Assembly (NCBI GenBank): GCA_963804885.1
Contig: CAWDSF010000021.1
Coordinates: 310,001-374,000 of the forward strand
Source: PALSA-1004 sp963804885
GTDB lineage: Bacteria > Pseudomonadota > Gammaproteobacteria > Burkholderiales > SG8-41
DNA length: 64,000 nucleotides
Reading direction: 5' to 3'
Shown here: piece after piece, positions 25,600-33,815 of the stretch
Numbering within the stretch: position 1 is the first letter of the stretch
Layout of the letters: each line of letters begins with the position of its first letter
Made by a program: the position numbers and the translations under genes
The notes under the pieces: generated by a model
The model's input: the letters and a program-made list of their open reading frames with translations, nothing else
Told to the model about the DNA's origin: nothing
The model's database searches: none

Positions 25600-26685
25600 A
25601 TGAATTCACTTCGCATAAGCCTGGCTACCGGCGTGCTCGCTGCGGCCGCTTCCGCCTGCACACAGGTTCCCGTCGTTCCCTATACCGTCGATGCGCACGT
25701 GCCGGTCACGCCGCAAAACGTCGCCTGGGGTCATCTGCCGGCGGGACGCCAGCCGGTGTTGCGCGTGCGCTCGGGACAAACGATCTCGATGGACACGCTT
25801 TCGCACCAGGGCGTGAACAACGGCATGGACCCGCGCCAATTCTTTGCGGCCGGCGGCATCGCGGCGGACGAAGTGCTGCCCGACGCGCTCGAGATCTACA
25901 ACAAGGCCGAGCATCCGCCGAAGTCGGGCGCGCACGTACTCACCGGACCGATCTTTATCGAAGACGCGCAACCCGGCGACATGCTCGAAGTGCGCGTGCG
26001 CGACCTCAAGTTTCGCGTTCCGTACGGCGTCAACAACAGCAACAAGGGTACCGGCGTGCTGCCCGATATCCACTCGAAGGTGTATCCCAAGATCATCCGC
26101 TTCGACCTGCAGCGCCGCGTAGCGTTGTTTGCGCCCGGCATCGAAGTTCCGCTCGTGCCTTTCATGGGCATCATGGCCGTCATGCCGCCGACGCCGCTCG
26201 CCAACACGCGGCCGCCCGGCATCTACGGCGGCAACATGGATTTCAATCGCCTGACCACCGGCTCGTCGCTGTACCTGCCGGTGCATCAGGCGGGCGCTTT
26301 GTTCTACACCGGCGACTCGCACGCCGTGCAGGGCGACGGCGAAATCAACGGCACCGCGATCGAAGCGTCGCTGACGCCGGTGCTCCAATTCGTCCTGCAC
26401 AAGAATGCGGGGCGCACGATGAAGTGGCCGCGCGCCGAAGATGCAAACAATTATTATGTGATGGGCATGGACCGCGATCTCGACCTCGCGCTGAAGGAAG
26501 CGGCGCAGGAGACGATCAAGTTCCTGCAGGCGGAGCGCGGCCTGTCCGCCGAAGACGCCTATTCGCTCGCGAGCATCGCGGTGAATTACGTGGTCGCGGA
26601 AGCCGTCGACGACGTGCTGATGGTGTACGGCGAAATTCCCAAAAAAATCTTCACCACGAATCGCGCGTTCTGGTCGCGGCCTTAG
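25600..26685 (+). CDS. Acetamidase/formamidase-family lipoprotein
   Basis: A 361-residue FmdA/AmdA-type amide hydrolase. Family segments are WGHLPAGRQPVLRVRSGQTISMDTLSHQG, LTGPIFIEDAQPGDMLEVRV, the metal-region GGNMDFNRLTTGSSLYLPVHQAGALFYTGDSHAVQGDGE and EAVDDVLMVYGEIPKK. An unusual feature for an amidase is an export leader with a possible lipobox (AASAC), which would place it on the periplasmic face. ATG 25600 has AGGAG nine bases upstream. A weak promoter-like TATACT lies at 25563-25568. Nothing else is seen in the 268 bases before the gene. Release of ammonia from an external amide is a plausible role (inference). Confidence 0.87.
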   Translation: MNSLRISLATGVLAAAASACTQVPVVPYTVDAHVPVTPQNVAWGHLPAGRQPVLRVRSGQTISMDTLSHQGVNNGMDPRQFFAAGGIAADEVLPDALEIYNKAEHPPKSGAHVLTGPIFIEDAQPGDMLEVRVRDLKFRVPYGVNNSNKGTGVLPDIHSKVYPKIIRFDLQRRVALFAPGIEVPLVPFMGIMAVMPPTPLANTRPPGIYGGNMDFNRLTTGSSLYLPVHQAGALFYTGDSHAVQGDGEINGTAIEASLTPVLQFVLHKNAGRTMKWPRAEDANNYYVMGMDRDLDLALKEAAQETIKFLQAERGLSAEDAYSLASIAVNYVVAEAVDDVLMVYGEIPKKIFTTNRAFWSRP

Positions 26686-26710
26686 CTCAATCCGACGAAG
26701 GCCATGTTCT

Positions 26711-26731
26711 CCTTCCCCTTCAAGGGGAAGG
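26711..26731. terminator. Palindrome between convergent genes, possible terminator
   Basis: CCTTCCCCTT and AAGGGGAAGG pair around a single C. The hairpin lies just after the acetamidase stop and before the convergent Bug stop. It lacks a clear T-run, so it may be only a repeat. Confidence 0.4.
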
Positions 26732-26775
26732 TTGGGATGGGGATGGGTCTATTGGAGTGCTGCGCCTGGTGCGCG

Positions 26776-27744
26776 TTATTCCAGCTTGGTGCCGGTGAGC
26801 TTGATCAGATAGCCGTACTTTTCGTAATCGGCCCTGATGCGCGCAGCGGTCTGCTCGGGCGTCATGTACCACGGCTCGAACGGCTCCAACCGTGCTTTCA
26901 TGTCGGGGCTCGTCTGCGCGTTCTTGATTTCGGTGTTGACCCAGTCGACGATAGCCTTCGGCGTGCCGGCCGGCGCGAATACGCCGACCCATCCCCTGAA
27001 TTCATATCCGGGTACGCCGGCCTGCGCCACTGTCGGCGTATTGGGAAACTGCGGAAGCCGCGTATCCGAGCTCACCGCGAGCAGGCGCAGGCGCTTGGCT
27101 TCGAGCTGAGTGACGACGGCGGCCGGACTGCCGACCAGGAATTGCGTTTCGCCGGACACAATCGCAGTAGTCGCAGGCCCGCCGCCCTTGTACGGCACGT
27201 GCGTCATCTGCGTTTTGGTCATCGACGTCAACAGCGCGATCGCAAGATGCGAAAAGCTGCCGCTGCCGGAGGTCGCGTAGAGAATTTCGTTTGGATGCGC
27301 TTTCGCGAACGTGATGAGTTCTTTCACGGTCTTGGCCGGCAGCGACGGATGGACGACGAGCAATCCCGTCTGCGCGGACAAAAGGCCGATGCCGACGAAA
27401 TCCTTGAGCGTGTCGTACGGCAGCTGCTTGTAGATGTGCGGGTTGCCGACGTGGGTCGTCGAATGCACCATCAGGATGTAGCCGTCGGGCTTGGACTTGG
27501 CGACGATGTCGGCGCCTATGGTCCCCGCGGCGCCGGGCCGGTTGTCGACGACGAACTGCTGGCCGGTCGTCTCGGAAATTTTCTGGAAAATGAGCCGGCC
27601 GACGACGTCGGTGAGGCCGCCGGTGGGCCACGGCGTGATCACGCGCACCGGCTTGCTCGGATAGGCTTGCGCAGCGCACATCGATGGCGCGGCAATTACG
27701 TACGCCGCGGTGAGAAATGCAAAAGCAAAACGGATCGGGCGCAT
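26776..27744 (-). CDS. Bug/TctC-type tripartite tricarboxylate receptor
   Basis: A 322-residue periplasmic receptor starting MRPIRFAFAFLTAAYVIAAP with cleavage near CAAQA. It shows YPSKPVRVITPWPTGGLTDVVGR (GGxTD loop with Leu), VDNRPGAAGTIGAD, PDGYILMVHS, HVPYKGGGPATTAI and TPTVAQAGVPGYE. ATG 27744 has GAGGAG ten bases upstream, so 32 further upstream codons are rejected. It is the last gene before the acetamidase on the other strand. The only upstream minus-strand neighbour is the pirin gene, about 110 bp away, with no metabolic link evident. Confidence 0.92.
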   Translation of the reverse strand: MRPIRFAFAFLTAAYVIAAPSMCAAQAYPSKPVRVITPWPTGGLTDVVGRLIFQKISETTGQQFVVDNRPGAAGTIGADIVAKSKPDGYILMVHSTTHVGNPHIYKQLPYDTLKDFVGIGLLSAQTGLLVVHPSLPAKTVKELITFAKAHPNEILYATSGSGSFSHLAIALLTSMTKTQMTHVPYKGGGPATTAIVSGETQFLVGSPAAVVTQLEAKRLRLLAVSSDTRLPQFPNTPTVAQAGVPGYEFRGWVGVFAPAGTPKAIVDWVNTEIKNAQTSPDMKARLEPFEPWYMTPEQTAARIRADYEKYGYLIKLTGTKLE

Positions 27745-27852
27745 GGCGGAGTTTCTCCTCGGATTGCGCTCGCCGCGATGCGGACGAACGCATCGACCGC
27801 CTGCATCCGGTGCAGGCGATCGATGCTCCGAGTATAGCAACAGCGCGCGCCG

Positions 27853-28728
27853 TTACTGCGCGTGCTCGGTGATGCGGCCCATCTTGCCGTCCTGAAAATC
27901 GGCGATCGCCTGCTCGATCTCCCGGCGCGTGTTCATGACGAACGGACCGTAGCCGACCACGGGTTCCGCGAACGGCTCGCCGTTCAGCACGAGCAACGTC
28001 GTGTTCTCGACCGCTTCGACCGAGAACTCTTCGCCCGCGCGCTCGAGCACCGCCATCTCTGCTTCGCCGACAGTTTCGCCTTCCGCCAGCCGCAGTTTGC
28101 CGCGCAATACAAAGAGCGCCGTGGTGTAGCCCGCCGGCACTTTGAACGTCGCGCGGCCGCCCGCTTTCAGGTTCACGTCCCACACGTTGACCGGGCTGAA
28201 CGTGCGCGCGGGTCCTCGGGTGCCGTTATAGTCGCCCGCGATCACGCGCACGGACCCGGCATCTTCCGGCAACGCGACGCGCGGAATCTGCGCATCGGTG
28301 ATGCCCTGATAACCGGGCTGCGCGAGCTTGTCCTTCGCGGGCAGGTTCACCCACAGCTGCACCATCTCGAAGGCGCCGCCGGTCTGCGCGAACTTCGGCC
28401 CGTGAAATTCCTCGTGCACGAGCCCGCCCGCCGCCGTCATCCACTGCACGTCGCCCGGTCCGATGATGCCGCCGCCGCCCGTGGAATCGCGATGCTCGAC
28501 TTCACCCGAGTAGACGATCGTCACGGTTTCGAATCCGCGATGCGGGTGCTCGCCGACGCCTTTGCGCTCGGTGGTCGGCGGAAATGTCGTCGGGCCCGCG
28601 TAATCGAGCAGCAGGAACGGCGAAAAGTCCGCCGCCCGCTCGTTGTACGAAAAGATGCTGCGCACCGGGAACCCGTTGCCGACCCAGTGGCGCTGGTTGT
28701 TGCGTTGGATAAACGACAGTTTTTTCAT
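27853..28728 (-). CDS. Pirin family protein
   Basis: A 291-residue bicupin. The N-terminal cupin carries GEHPHRGFETVTIVYSGEVEHRDS, where the two His of HPHRG plus later His/Glu (VHEEFHG) form the iron site, so the metal site appears complete. The second cupin starts near residue 180 (SPVNVWDVNLKAGGRATFKVPAG). Some relatives are quercetin dioxygenases (YhaK type), others redox sensors. SD AAGGAG precedes ATG 28728. It lies downstream of the azoreductase gene in the same direction, 67 bp away, so the two may share the LysR-controlled promoter and act in quinone or flavonoid detoxification (inference). Confidence 0.92.
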   Translation of the reverse strand: MKKLSFIQRNNQRHWVGNGFPVRSIFSYNERAADFSPFLLLDYAGPTTFPPTTERKGVGEHPHRGFETVTIVYSGEVEHRDSTGGGGIIGPGDVQWMTAAGGLVHEEFHGPKFAQTGGAFEMVQLWVNLPAKDKLAQPGYQGITDAQIPRVALPEDAGSVRVIAGDYNGTRGPARTFSPVNVWDVNLKAGGRATFKVPAGYTTALFVLRGKLRLAEGETVGEAEMAVLERAGEEFSVEAVENTTLLVLNGEPFAEPVVGYGPFVMNTRREIEQAIADFQDGKMGRITEHAQ

Positions 28729-28795
28729 GATGCGTTCTCCTTGTGCGAACTAATTTACTTATATGCGTGCAGTGCGGCGGTTTTGCAAGGTCCCG

Positions 28796-29422
28796 CTAGG
28801 CCGCCAGCGGCAGCGCCGATCCATGCAGCCGCGCCACCGCTTGTTTCGCCTGCGCGAGCGCGGCCTCTTTGCTCTCCGCGCTGATCGCGAGGCCTTCCGC
28901 GTACACGAACTCGATGTCCGTGATTCCCAGGAGGCCGAGGAAGTTCTTCAGATACGCGGTCTGCGTATCGTGCGGCTTGCCGGCGTAAATGCCGCCGCGC
29001 GACGCGAACACGTAGACTTTCTTGCCGGTCAACCGGCCAACCGGCCCTTGCGCGGTGTAGCTGAAGGTGACGCCTGCACGCGCAACGTGGTCGAAGTACG
29101 CTTTCAGCGTCGACGGCACGTCGAAGTTGTACATCGGCACGCCCAGCACGATCACGTCGGCGCGTTTCAATTCGTCGATCAGCGCGTCCGAATAGGCAGC
29201 TTCCGCGCGCTGGCTGGCGTTGCGTTCTTCCGGCTTCGTAATGAATGCCTGGAACCGCTCGGCCGTCAGGTGAGGCACCGGCTCCTTCGCAAAATCGCGC
29301 ACGATCACGGTTGCGGCGGGATTGTGTTTCTTCCAGCCGGCGACGAAATCGTTGGCGAGCCCGCTCGAGGTTCCGGCATCCGAAAAGAGGCTCGTGTTGA
29401 TCTGCAGAAGGGTCTTGTTCAT
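28796..29422 (-). CDS. azoR: FMN-dependent NADH-azoreductase
   Basis: A 208-residue flavodoxin-fold quinone/azo reductase. It begins MNKTLLQINTSLFSDAGTSSGLAN (FMN phosphate loop), has VLGVPMYNFDVPSTLKAYFDHVARAGVTFSY, the classical AzoR segment, and SRGGIYAG for the flavin ring. The cytoplasmic dimer uses NAD(P)H for two-electron reduction of quinones and azo dyes. ATG 29422 is preceded by AGGAG eight bases upstream; 15 extra upstream codons are rejected. It is divergent from a LysR regulator, the usual arrangement for control by that regulator. Confidence 0.93.
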   Translation of the reverse strand: MNKTLLQINTSLFSDAGTSSGLANDFVAGWKKHNPAATVIVRDFAKEPVPHLTAERFQAFITKPEERNASQRAEAAYSDALIDELKRADVIVLGVPMYNFDVPSTLKAYFDHVARAGVTFSYTAQGPVGRLTGKKVYVFASRGGIYAGKPHDTQTAYLKNFLGLLGITDIEFVYAEGLAISAESKEAALAQAKQAVARLHGSALPLAA

Positions 29423-29459
29423 GGCGCATCTCCTATAAGTGTTGGTCGAGTGATGGCAT

Positions 29460-29499
29460 TTGAACATTTACTAAATCGATAAAAAAGTTCAATATTTAG
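29460..29499. promoter_or_regulatory. Nested inverted repeats in the azoR-lysR intergenic region
   Basis: TTGAAC (29460-29465) and GTTCAA (29487-29492) form an inverted repeat, and CTAAAT (29471-29476) with ATTTAG (29494-29499) forms a second, overlapping one. The region is strongly AT-rich in an otherwise GC-rich window and lies between divergent genes. It is the natural place for the LysR operator and both promoters. The exact binding site is inference. Confidence 0.5.
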
Positions 29500-29523
29500 G
29501 CTTTACCTATCTAATTATCAGAT

Positions 29524-30441
29524 ATGACTACCACGCCGACCCCACGCATTGGCCTTGAGCAATGGCGCACCCTGATCGCGGTCGTGGACGCCGGTGGTTA
29601 TGCGCAAGCCGCTGAAGCGCTGCATAAAAGCCAGTCGGCAGTGACTTACGCCGTGCAAAAGCTCGAGGCGGTGCTCGACGTTAAAGCGTTCGAAATGCAG
29701 GGCCGCAAGGCAGTGCTCACGCCGACCGGTCAATTGCTGTATCGACGCGCCCGCGCGCTGCTCGACGAAGCGGGCGGTCTGGAAAAGGCCGCTCGCTCGC
29801 TCGCGGCCGGGTGGGAACCCGAAATCCGCGTCGCGGTGGAAGTGCTGTTCCCGACCTGGCTGATACTCGAATGCCTCGACCGTTTCGGCGCGGAAGCACC
29901 CGACACCCGCATCGAGCTCATCGAGTCCGTGATCAGCGGCACGCAGGAGGCGCTGGTGTCCGGCTTTGCGACGCTCGCCATTGCGGGACGCATCCCGCCC
30001 GGTTTCAGCGGCGATGCCCTGATACGGCTGCGGCTGGTGCCGGCGGCCAGCCCGCAACACCCGCTGCATCAATTGCAGCGCAAGGTCACGCTGAAAGACC
30101 TGCGCGCGCACCGCCAGCTCGTCGTGCGCGAAACGGGACAGACCCGCGAAGCGCGCACATTAGTCGAAGCGACGCAGCGCTGGACGGTCAGCAACATGTC
30201 GACGTCTATCATCGCCGCGCGCGCGGGCTACGGTTATGCGTGGCTGCCGGAATACAAGATCCGCGACGAACTCGCGGCGGGCACTCTGCGCGCGCTGCCG
30301 CTGCGCGAAGGCGGCGAACGCTTCGCCGAGCTCTACCTCGTCTACGCCGATCGCGACGCGGCGGGTCCGGGCACGCTGCGCCTCGCGGAAATCATCCGCG
30401 AATCGACCTCCGCCGAGTGCACCAAGGCGCATCCAGCCTGA
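29524..30441 (+). CDS. LysR-family transcriptional regulator
   Basis: A 305-residue LysR regulator. The N-terminal winged helix-turn-helix covers about residues 10-68 (LIAVVDAGGYAQAAEALHKS, then SAVTYAVQKLEAVLDVKAFE), followed by the linker helix and an effector-binding domain starting EIRVAVEVLFPTWLILECL. The C-terminal part has the AARAGYGYAWLPEYKIRDEL segment common in this group. ATG 29524 is close to the AT-rich operator region. It is divergent from azoR and pirin and is expected to control them and itself in response to an electrophile or quinone (inference). Confidence 0.92.
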   Translation: MTTTPTPRIGLEQWRTLIAVVDAGGYAQAAEALHKSQSAVTYAVQKLEAVLDVKAFEMQGRKAVLTPTGQLLYRRARALLDEAGGLEKAARSLAAGWEPEIRVAVEVLFPTWLILECLDRFGAEAPDTRIELIESVISGTQEALVSGFATLAIAGRIPPGFSGDALIRLRLVPAASPQHPLHQLQRKVTLKDLRAHRQLVVRETGQTREARTLVEATQRWTVSNMSTSIIAARAGYGYAWLPEYKIRDELAAGTLRALPLREGGERFAELYLVYADRDAAGPGTLRLAEIIRESTSAECTKAHPA

Positions 30442-30525
30442 CCGGCAGCAACCGGCGCTGCGGCTGCCGGTTAAAATGAGCGCATATCCCGCAGCACTTC
30501 GATCGGTACACTGAAAGGCCAAGCC

Positions 30526-31578
30526 ATGCGTGCGAGCATCATACTGACCGGCGACATCAACCTGATGGGCGTCGAGGACCCCGCCGTGCCGTTCCGGCGC
30601 GTCGCGGATACGCTGCGCCAGGCAGACGCGGTGTTCGGCAATCTCGAATGCTGCCTCTACGATCCGCCGGTGCCGCGCGTGATGATGCCCGACGAGATTT
30701 CCGGCTACGACGGGTTTTTCGCGCCGACCGTCAACGGGCCGGCGCTCGTGCACGGCGGATTTCACTGCGTCGGCAACGCCAACAACCAGAACTACGGCGC
30801 CGATGCGATCATGTCGTCGAACGCCTGTCTCGATGAGCTCGGCATCCCGCATGTCGGCACCGGCGTCGACCGCACCGCGGCGCGCGCGCCCGCGATCGTC
30901 ACCCGCAGCGGCACGCGCTTCGGATTCCTGCAGCGCACTTCGCAGTACTGGCCCAACAATCACGAAGCGGGCGAGAAGCATCCGGGCGTTGCTGTCATCA
31001 AGGCGTACACCGCGTATCAGCCCGTCTATTACAAGGACGGCACGCTGCCGCCGAACCGTCCCGGCACGCCGCCTAAAATTTTGACCTGGTGCGACCGTGA
31101 CTACCTCGAGCGTTTCCGCCAGGACGTGACTGCGTTGAAAGCGCAAGCCGATATCGTCGTGTCGTCCCATCACATGGGCCATCGCGGCGAGATACTCGAT
31201 TTCCAGAGCGAGATAGCGCACGCCGCGATCGACGCGGGCGCCGACGTCGTGATGGCGCACGCGGAACACTATCCGCTCGGCATTGAGATCTACAAGGCCA
31301 AGCCGATCTATTACGGCCTCGGCAGCTTTTGCTTCATCAAGAGCAACAAACGCTTCCTCAAAGGCTGGGTCGGGATGATGGCGCGCGTCAGTTTCGAAGA
31401 CGGCAAGATCAGCAAAATCGGATTCTCGCTCGTGCGGCAGAACGACAACACCGAAGTCGAAATCCGCCCGGTCGCGGAAGAACAGGCGGCGATTGCGGAG
31501 ATTCAGCAAATGTCGAAGCGCTTCGGCACCCGGCTCGCACCGGCCGGCGACGAAGTGATCGTGACGGCAGCGGCGTGA
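30526..31578 (+). CDS. CapA family protein (poly-gamma-glutamate synthesis-type metallophosphatase fold)
   Basis: A 350-residue PGA_cap-domain protein. The family landmarks are present: LTGDINLMG at the N-terminus, FGNLECCL, GNANNQNYGADA, VVSSHHMGHRGE, MAHAEHYPLGIEIY and YYGLGSFCFIKS. These supply the Asp, Asn and His residues of a calcineurin-like metal site. Unlike capsule CapA it has no leader or membrane anchor and no cap operon around it, so a cytoplasmic hydrolase role is more likely (inference). Its stop overlaps the GTG of the next Bug gene by four bases (GTGA), so an uptake receptor is translated with it. Confidence 0.87.
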   Translation: MRASIILTGDINLMGVEDPAVPFRRVADTLRQADAVFGNLECCLYDPPVPRVMMPDEISGYDGFFAPTVNGPALVHGGFHCVGNANNQNYGADAIMSSNACLDELGIPHVGTGVDRTAARAPAIVTRSGTRFGFLQRTSQYWPNNHEAGEKHPGVAVIKAYTAYQPVYYKDGTLPPNRPGTPPKILTWCDRDYLERFRQDVTALKAQADIVVSSHHMGHRGEILDFQSEIAHAAIDAGADVVMAHAEHYPLGIEIYKAKPIYYGLGSFCFIKSNKRFLKGWVGMMARVSFEDGKISKIGFSLVRQNDNTEVEIRPVAEEQAAIAEIQQMSKRFGTRLAPAGDEVIVTAAA

Positions 31579-32570
31579 CAACGTATGGGGCACGCGGCGC
31601 GACTGTCGTCGCCGTCGCCACGCTGGCGGCGGCGTCCGCAAGCGCGGCCGCGCCGATTGCTGCGATCGACGCCGCCTACCCGGCCAAACCGATCCGTGTG
31701 ATCGTCGGCTTTCCGCCGGGCGGCGGCAACGACGAAATCGCGCGTATCGTCGGCCCCAAGCTCGCCGAAAAATCCGGGCGTTCAGTGGTCATCGACAACC
31801 GGCCCGGCGCCGGCGGCAATCTCGCCGCGGAGCTCACCGCCAAAGCGCCCGCCGACGGCTATACGATACTCGTGATCTCGAGCAGCCATCCGATCCAGGG
31901 CCTGCTCAAGAAAAATCTGCCGTACGATCCGGTGCGCGATTTTGCGGGCGTCGCCGAGCTCGTCGTCTATCGCTCGCTGCTCGTCACGTTCCCAGGCGTG
32001 CCCGCGAATTCGGTCGCCGACCTGCTCGCGCTCGCGAAAGCAAAACCCGGCCAGGTCAATTTCGTCTCATCGGGCAACGGCTCGGCGTCGCATCTTGCGG
32101 GCGAATTGTTCAAAGTCTCCGCGCAGGTCAACCTCACGCACGTTCCATACAAGGGCAGCTCGCCGGCGCTGATCGACCTGATCGCCGGCCGCGTGCAAAT
32201 GATGTTCAGTCCGCTGGTGCCGGTGTTGCCGCACATCAAGACGAATCGCCTGCGCCCGCTCGCCGTGACGAGCCTCGCGCGCTCGCGCCTGCTGCCCGAG
32301 CTGCCGACGATCAACGAGGCCGGCGTTCCGGGCTATGAATTCGTGTCTTGGTACGCAATCGTCGCGCCCGCAGCCACGCCGCAGCCGGTAATCGCCAAGC
32401 TGAACGCATTGTTGAACGAGGTGATGCAGCTGCCCGACGTCACCGAGCGGCTGCAGGGCGAAGACATGGACGTCGTGCGCAATACGCCGCAGCAGTTCGA
32501 TGCGGTGCGCGCGGCCATGCTCGTGAAGTGGTCGAAAATTATCAAGCAGACCGGTATTCAGGCCGACTAA
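31575..32570 (+). CDS. Bug/TctC-type tripartite tricarboxylate receptor
   Basis: A 331-residue periplasmic receptor from GTG 31575, coupled to the CapA-like gene by a GTGA overlap. The leader TTYGARGATVVAVATLAAASASA is plausible. Motifs: YPAKPIRVIVGFPPGGGNDEIAR, IDNRPGAGGNLAAEL, PADGYTILVIS, HVPYKGSSPALIDLIAGRV and LPTINEAGVPGYE. The frame is open far upstream inside CapA, but that part is shadow. The TAA stop directly touches the left end of the 265-bp inverted-repeat element. Confidence 0.9.
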   Translation: MTTYGARGATVVAVATLAAASASAAAPIAAIDAAYPAKPIRVIVGFPPGGGNDEIARIVGPKLAEKSGRSVVIDNRPGAGGNLAAELTAKAPADGYTILVISSSHPIQGLLKKNLPYDPVRDFAGVAELVVYRSLLVTFPGVPANSVADLLALAKAKPGQVNFVSSGNGSASHLAGELFKVSAQVNLTHVPYKGSSPALIDLIAGRVQMMFSPLVPVLPHIKTNRLRPLAVTSLARSRLLPELPTINEAGVPGYEFVSWYAIVAPAATPQPVIAKLNALLNEVMQLPDVTERLQGEDMDVVRNTPQQFDAVRAAMLVKWSKIIKQTGIQAD

Positions 32571-32835
32571 GAGTGCCTAACATAGTGAAACGCGTGTGCG
32601 TTGCAGCCAGAATTGGTGAGGGCAAGGCGCCCGGTGAAGGCAATAGTCGTTCTATTGCCAAGACGAGCAACGCTGCCATCGCCGATTCTGGCTGCAACCC
32701 TTCGGGCTGGCACGAGTTTTGGCCCATGGCGTTGTCGAAAGTCTCTTGCTTAGAATGACTAAGCCGCAAGACTTTCTCCTAGCCCTGAGCCAAAATCGTG
32801 ACAGCGCATCGCGCGTTTCACTATGTTAGGCACTC
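32571..32835. repeat. 265-bp MITE-like element with perfect 24-bp terminal inverted repeats
   Basis: The ends, 32571-32594 (starts GAGTGCCTAACATAGTGAAA) and 32812-32835, are exact reverse complements over 24 bases. Each is flanked by TAA on the outside, a possible 3-bp target duplication that includes the stop codon of the preceding gene. Inside are further inverted repeats: TTGCAGCCAGAAT (32601) with ATTCTGGCTGCAA (32685), GGCAATAG with CTATTGCC (32639-32659), and a long imperfect hairpin beginning GAAAGTC near 32738. No plausible coding frame is present. I do not recognise the family. Confidence 0.8.
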
Positions 32836-32840
32836 TAAAT

Positions 32841-32865
32841 AAAAAGGACAGACCGCAGTCTGCCC
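32841..32865 (-). terminator. Rho-independent terminator for the DUF1080 gene
   Basis: On the minus strand GGGCAGAC and GTCTGTCC pair (one mismatch) around a four-base loop and run into TTTTTATTTA. It lies just after the DUF1080 stop and next to the MITE-like element. Confidence 0.7.
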
Positions 32866-32899
32866 TTCAATTGCCTGATCGCTGCCTAATTGCCGCGGT

Positions 32900-33511
32900 T
32901 TAAAGCGGATGGACCCGCACCGCGCGCCACTTGATGGCGCCGCCGGGAGCGTCGTTGGGGCCATTGCCGAACTGGAGCGAGAACGGCCCCGCCGGAAACT
33001 TGCCGTTATTCATTTTGGTCGTGACGACTCCGTTCATTTTGACGGTCACTTCCGGACCCCGCGCGTGGATTTCCAGCGTGTTCCATTTACCTCCGGCTTT
33101 ATAAGGGTTGGGAACCGGCACTTGCGCGAAATTGACGATCGCTCCCGTTCCATATTCCTGACCGGGGCGCTGGTCGTAGATATTTACTTCATAGGCATTA
33201 TCGGCGCCGATTTTCTTGGGATCGGTGGCGCGGATGAAGATGCCGCTGTTGGTGGTGGTATCAGCCCAGAACTCGGCATAGATCTCGAAATCCTTATAGG
33301 AGTTTTTCGTGACGAGCTGCCCGCCTTTGCCTTTATCCGCCACGACGACACCGCCCTCGGCGCGCCAGTTCGCATCGCCTATCCGGTTAAAGTTTTCGAG
33401 TCCTCTGTCGCCGTCAATCAGGGTGACCCAGCCCGGCCCCGAATGCGTGGCGCAGCCGAAAACGGTGAACGCAACGACCAGCAGTATGGATATAACAGAT
33501 AGGCGTTTCAT
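32900..33511 (-). CDS. DUF1080 (3-keto-disaccharide hydrolase-like) lipoprotein
   Basis: A 203-residue exported lipoprotein. The leader MKRLSVISILLVVAFTVFGC ends in the lipobox VFGC, and the remainder is one concanavalin-like DUF1080 domain: WVTLIDGDRGLENFNRIGDANWRAEGG, YKDFEIYAEFWADTTTNSGIFIRATDP and WNTLEIHARGPEVTVKMNGV. Relatives are annotated as 3-keto-disaccharide or glycoside hydrolases, or as carbohydrate-binding modules; the small size here suggests a single binding or hydrolytic domain. SD GGAGGGGAG is just upstream of ATG. It stands alone, with a terminator behind it. Confidence 0.88.
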   Translation of the reverse strand: MKRLSVISILLVVAFTVFGCATHSGPGWVTLIDGDRGLENFNRIGDANWRAEGGVVVADKGKGGQLVTKNSYKDFEIYAEFWADTTTNSGIFIRATDPKKIGADNAYEVNIYDQRPGQEYGTGAIVNFAQVPVPNPYKAGGKWNTLEIHARGPEVTVKMNGVVTTKMNNGKFPAGPFSLQFGNGPNDAPGGAIKWRAVRVHPL

Positions 33512-33815
33512 GCTACTCCCCTCCAGAGATTAAGAATGAGTGCGACAGCGGCGCAACGTTGCGTGGGCGCGGCTGGCAATCTATGTCGATTTGCCGGCCG
33601 GCTTCATTTCAGGGAACCGGCGCTTCCCCTCTGCGAATTGCAGGATAGGGCGTGCGTCCGCGCGCCGTCAAGGCGCAGTGCAGCAATTTGCGAGGCCTCG
33701 CCGGTGGGCATCGTTGATTGCGTTAATCGGCCTAATTGAATAGCATCTCGGTCTCGAGGTGGCCGCAGTCATAAATCCACCCTTGTCTCGCAATACATTA
33801 CCAGGCGGAGAAATC
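33512..33815. other. Gene-free stretch between DUF1080 and the ketopantoate-reductase-like gene
   Basis: About 300 bases between divergent genes. The small open frames here have no start signals or protein-like composition. The stretch must hold both promoters, but I cannot place convincing -35/-10 pairs. No repeat or RNA gene is evident. Confidence 0.5.

Noticed and set aside
32575..32831. GCCTAAC and GTTAGGC ends as an integron attC site
   Set aside because: The 7-base ends fit the attC boxes, but the unit is far too long, the inverted repeat continues outside the boxes and is perfect without extra-helical bases, and no cassette or integrase is seen.
33540..33743. Two small open frames (67 codons) in the gene-free stretch
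   Set aside because: No ribosome binding site or protein-like pattern; they overlap each other in different frames.
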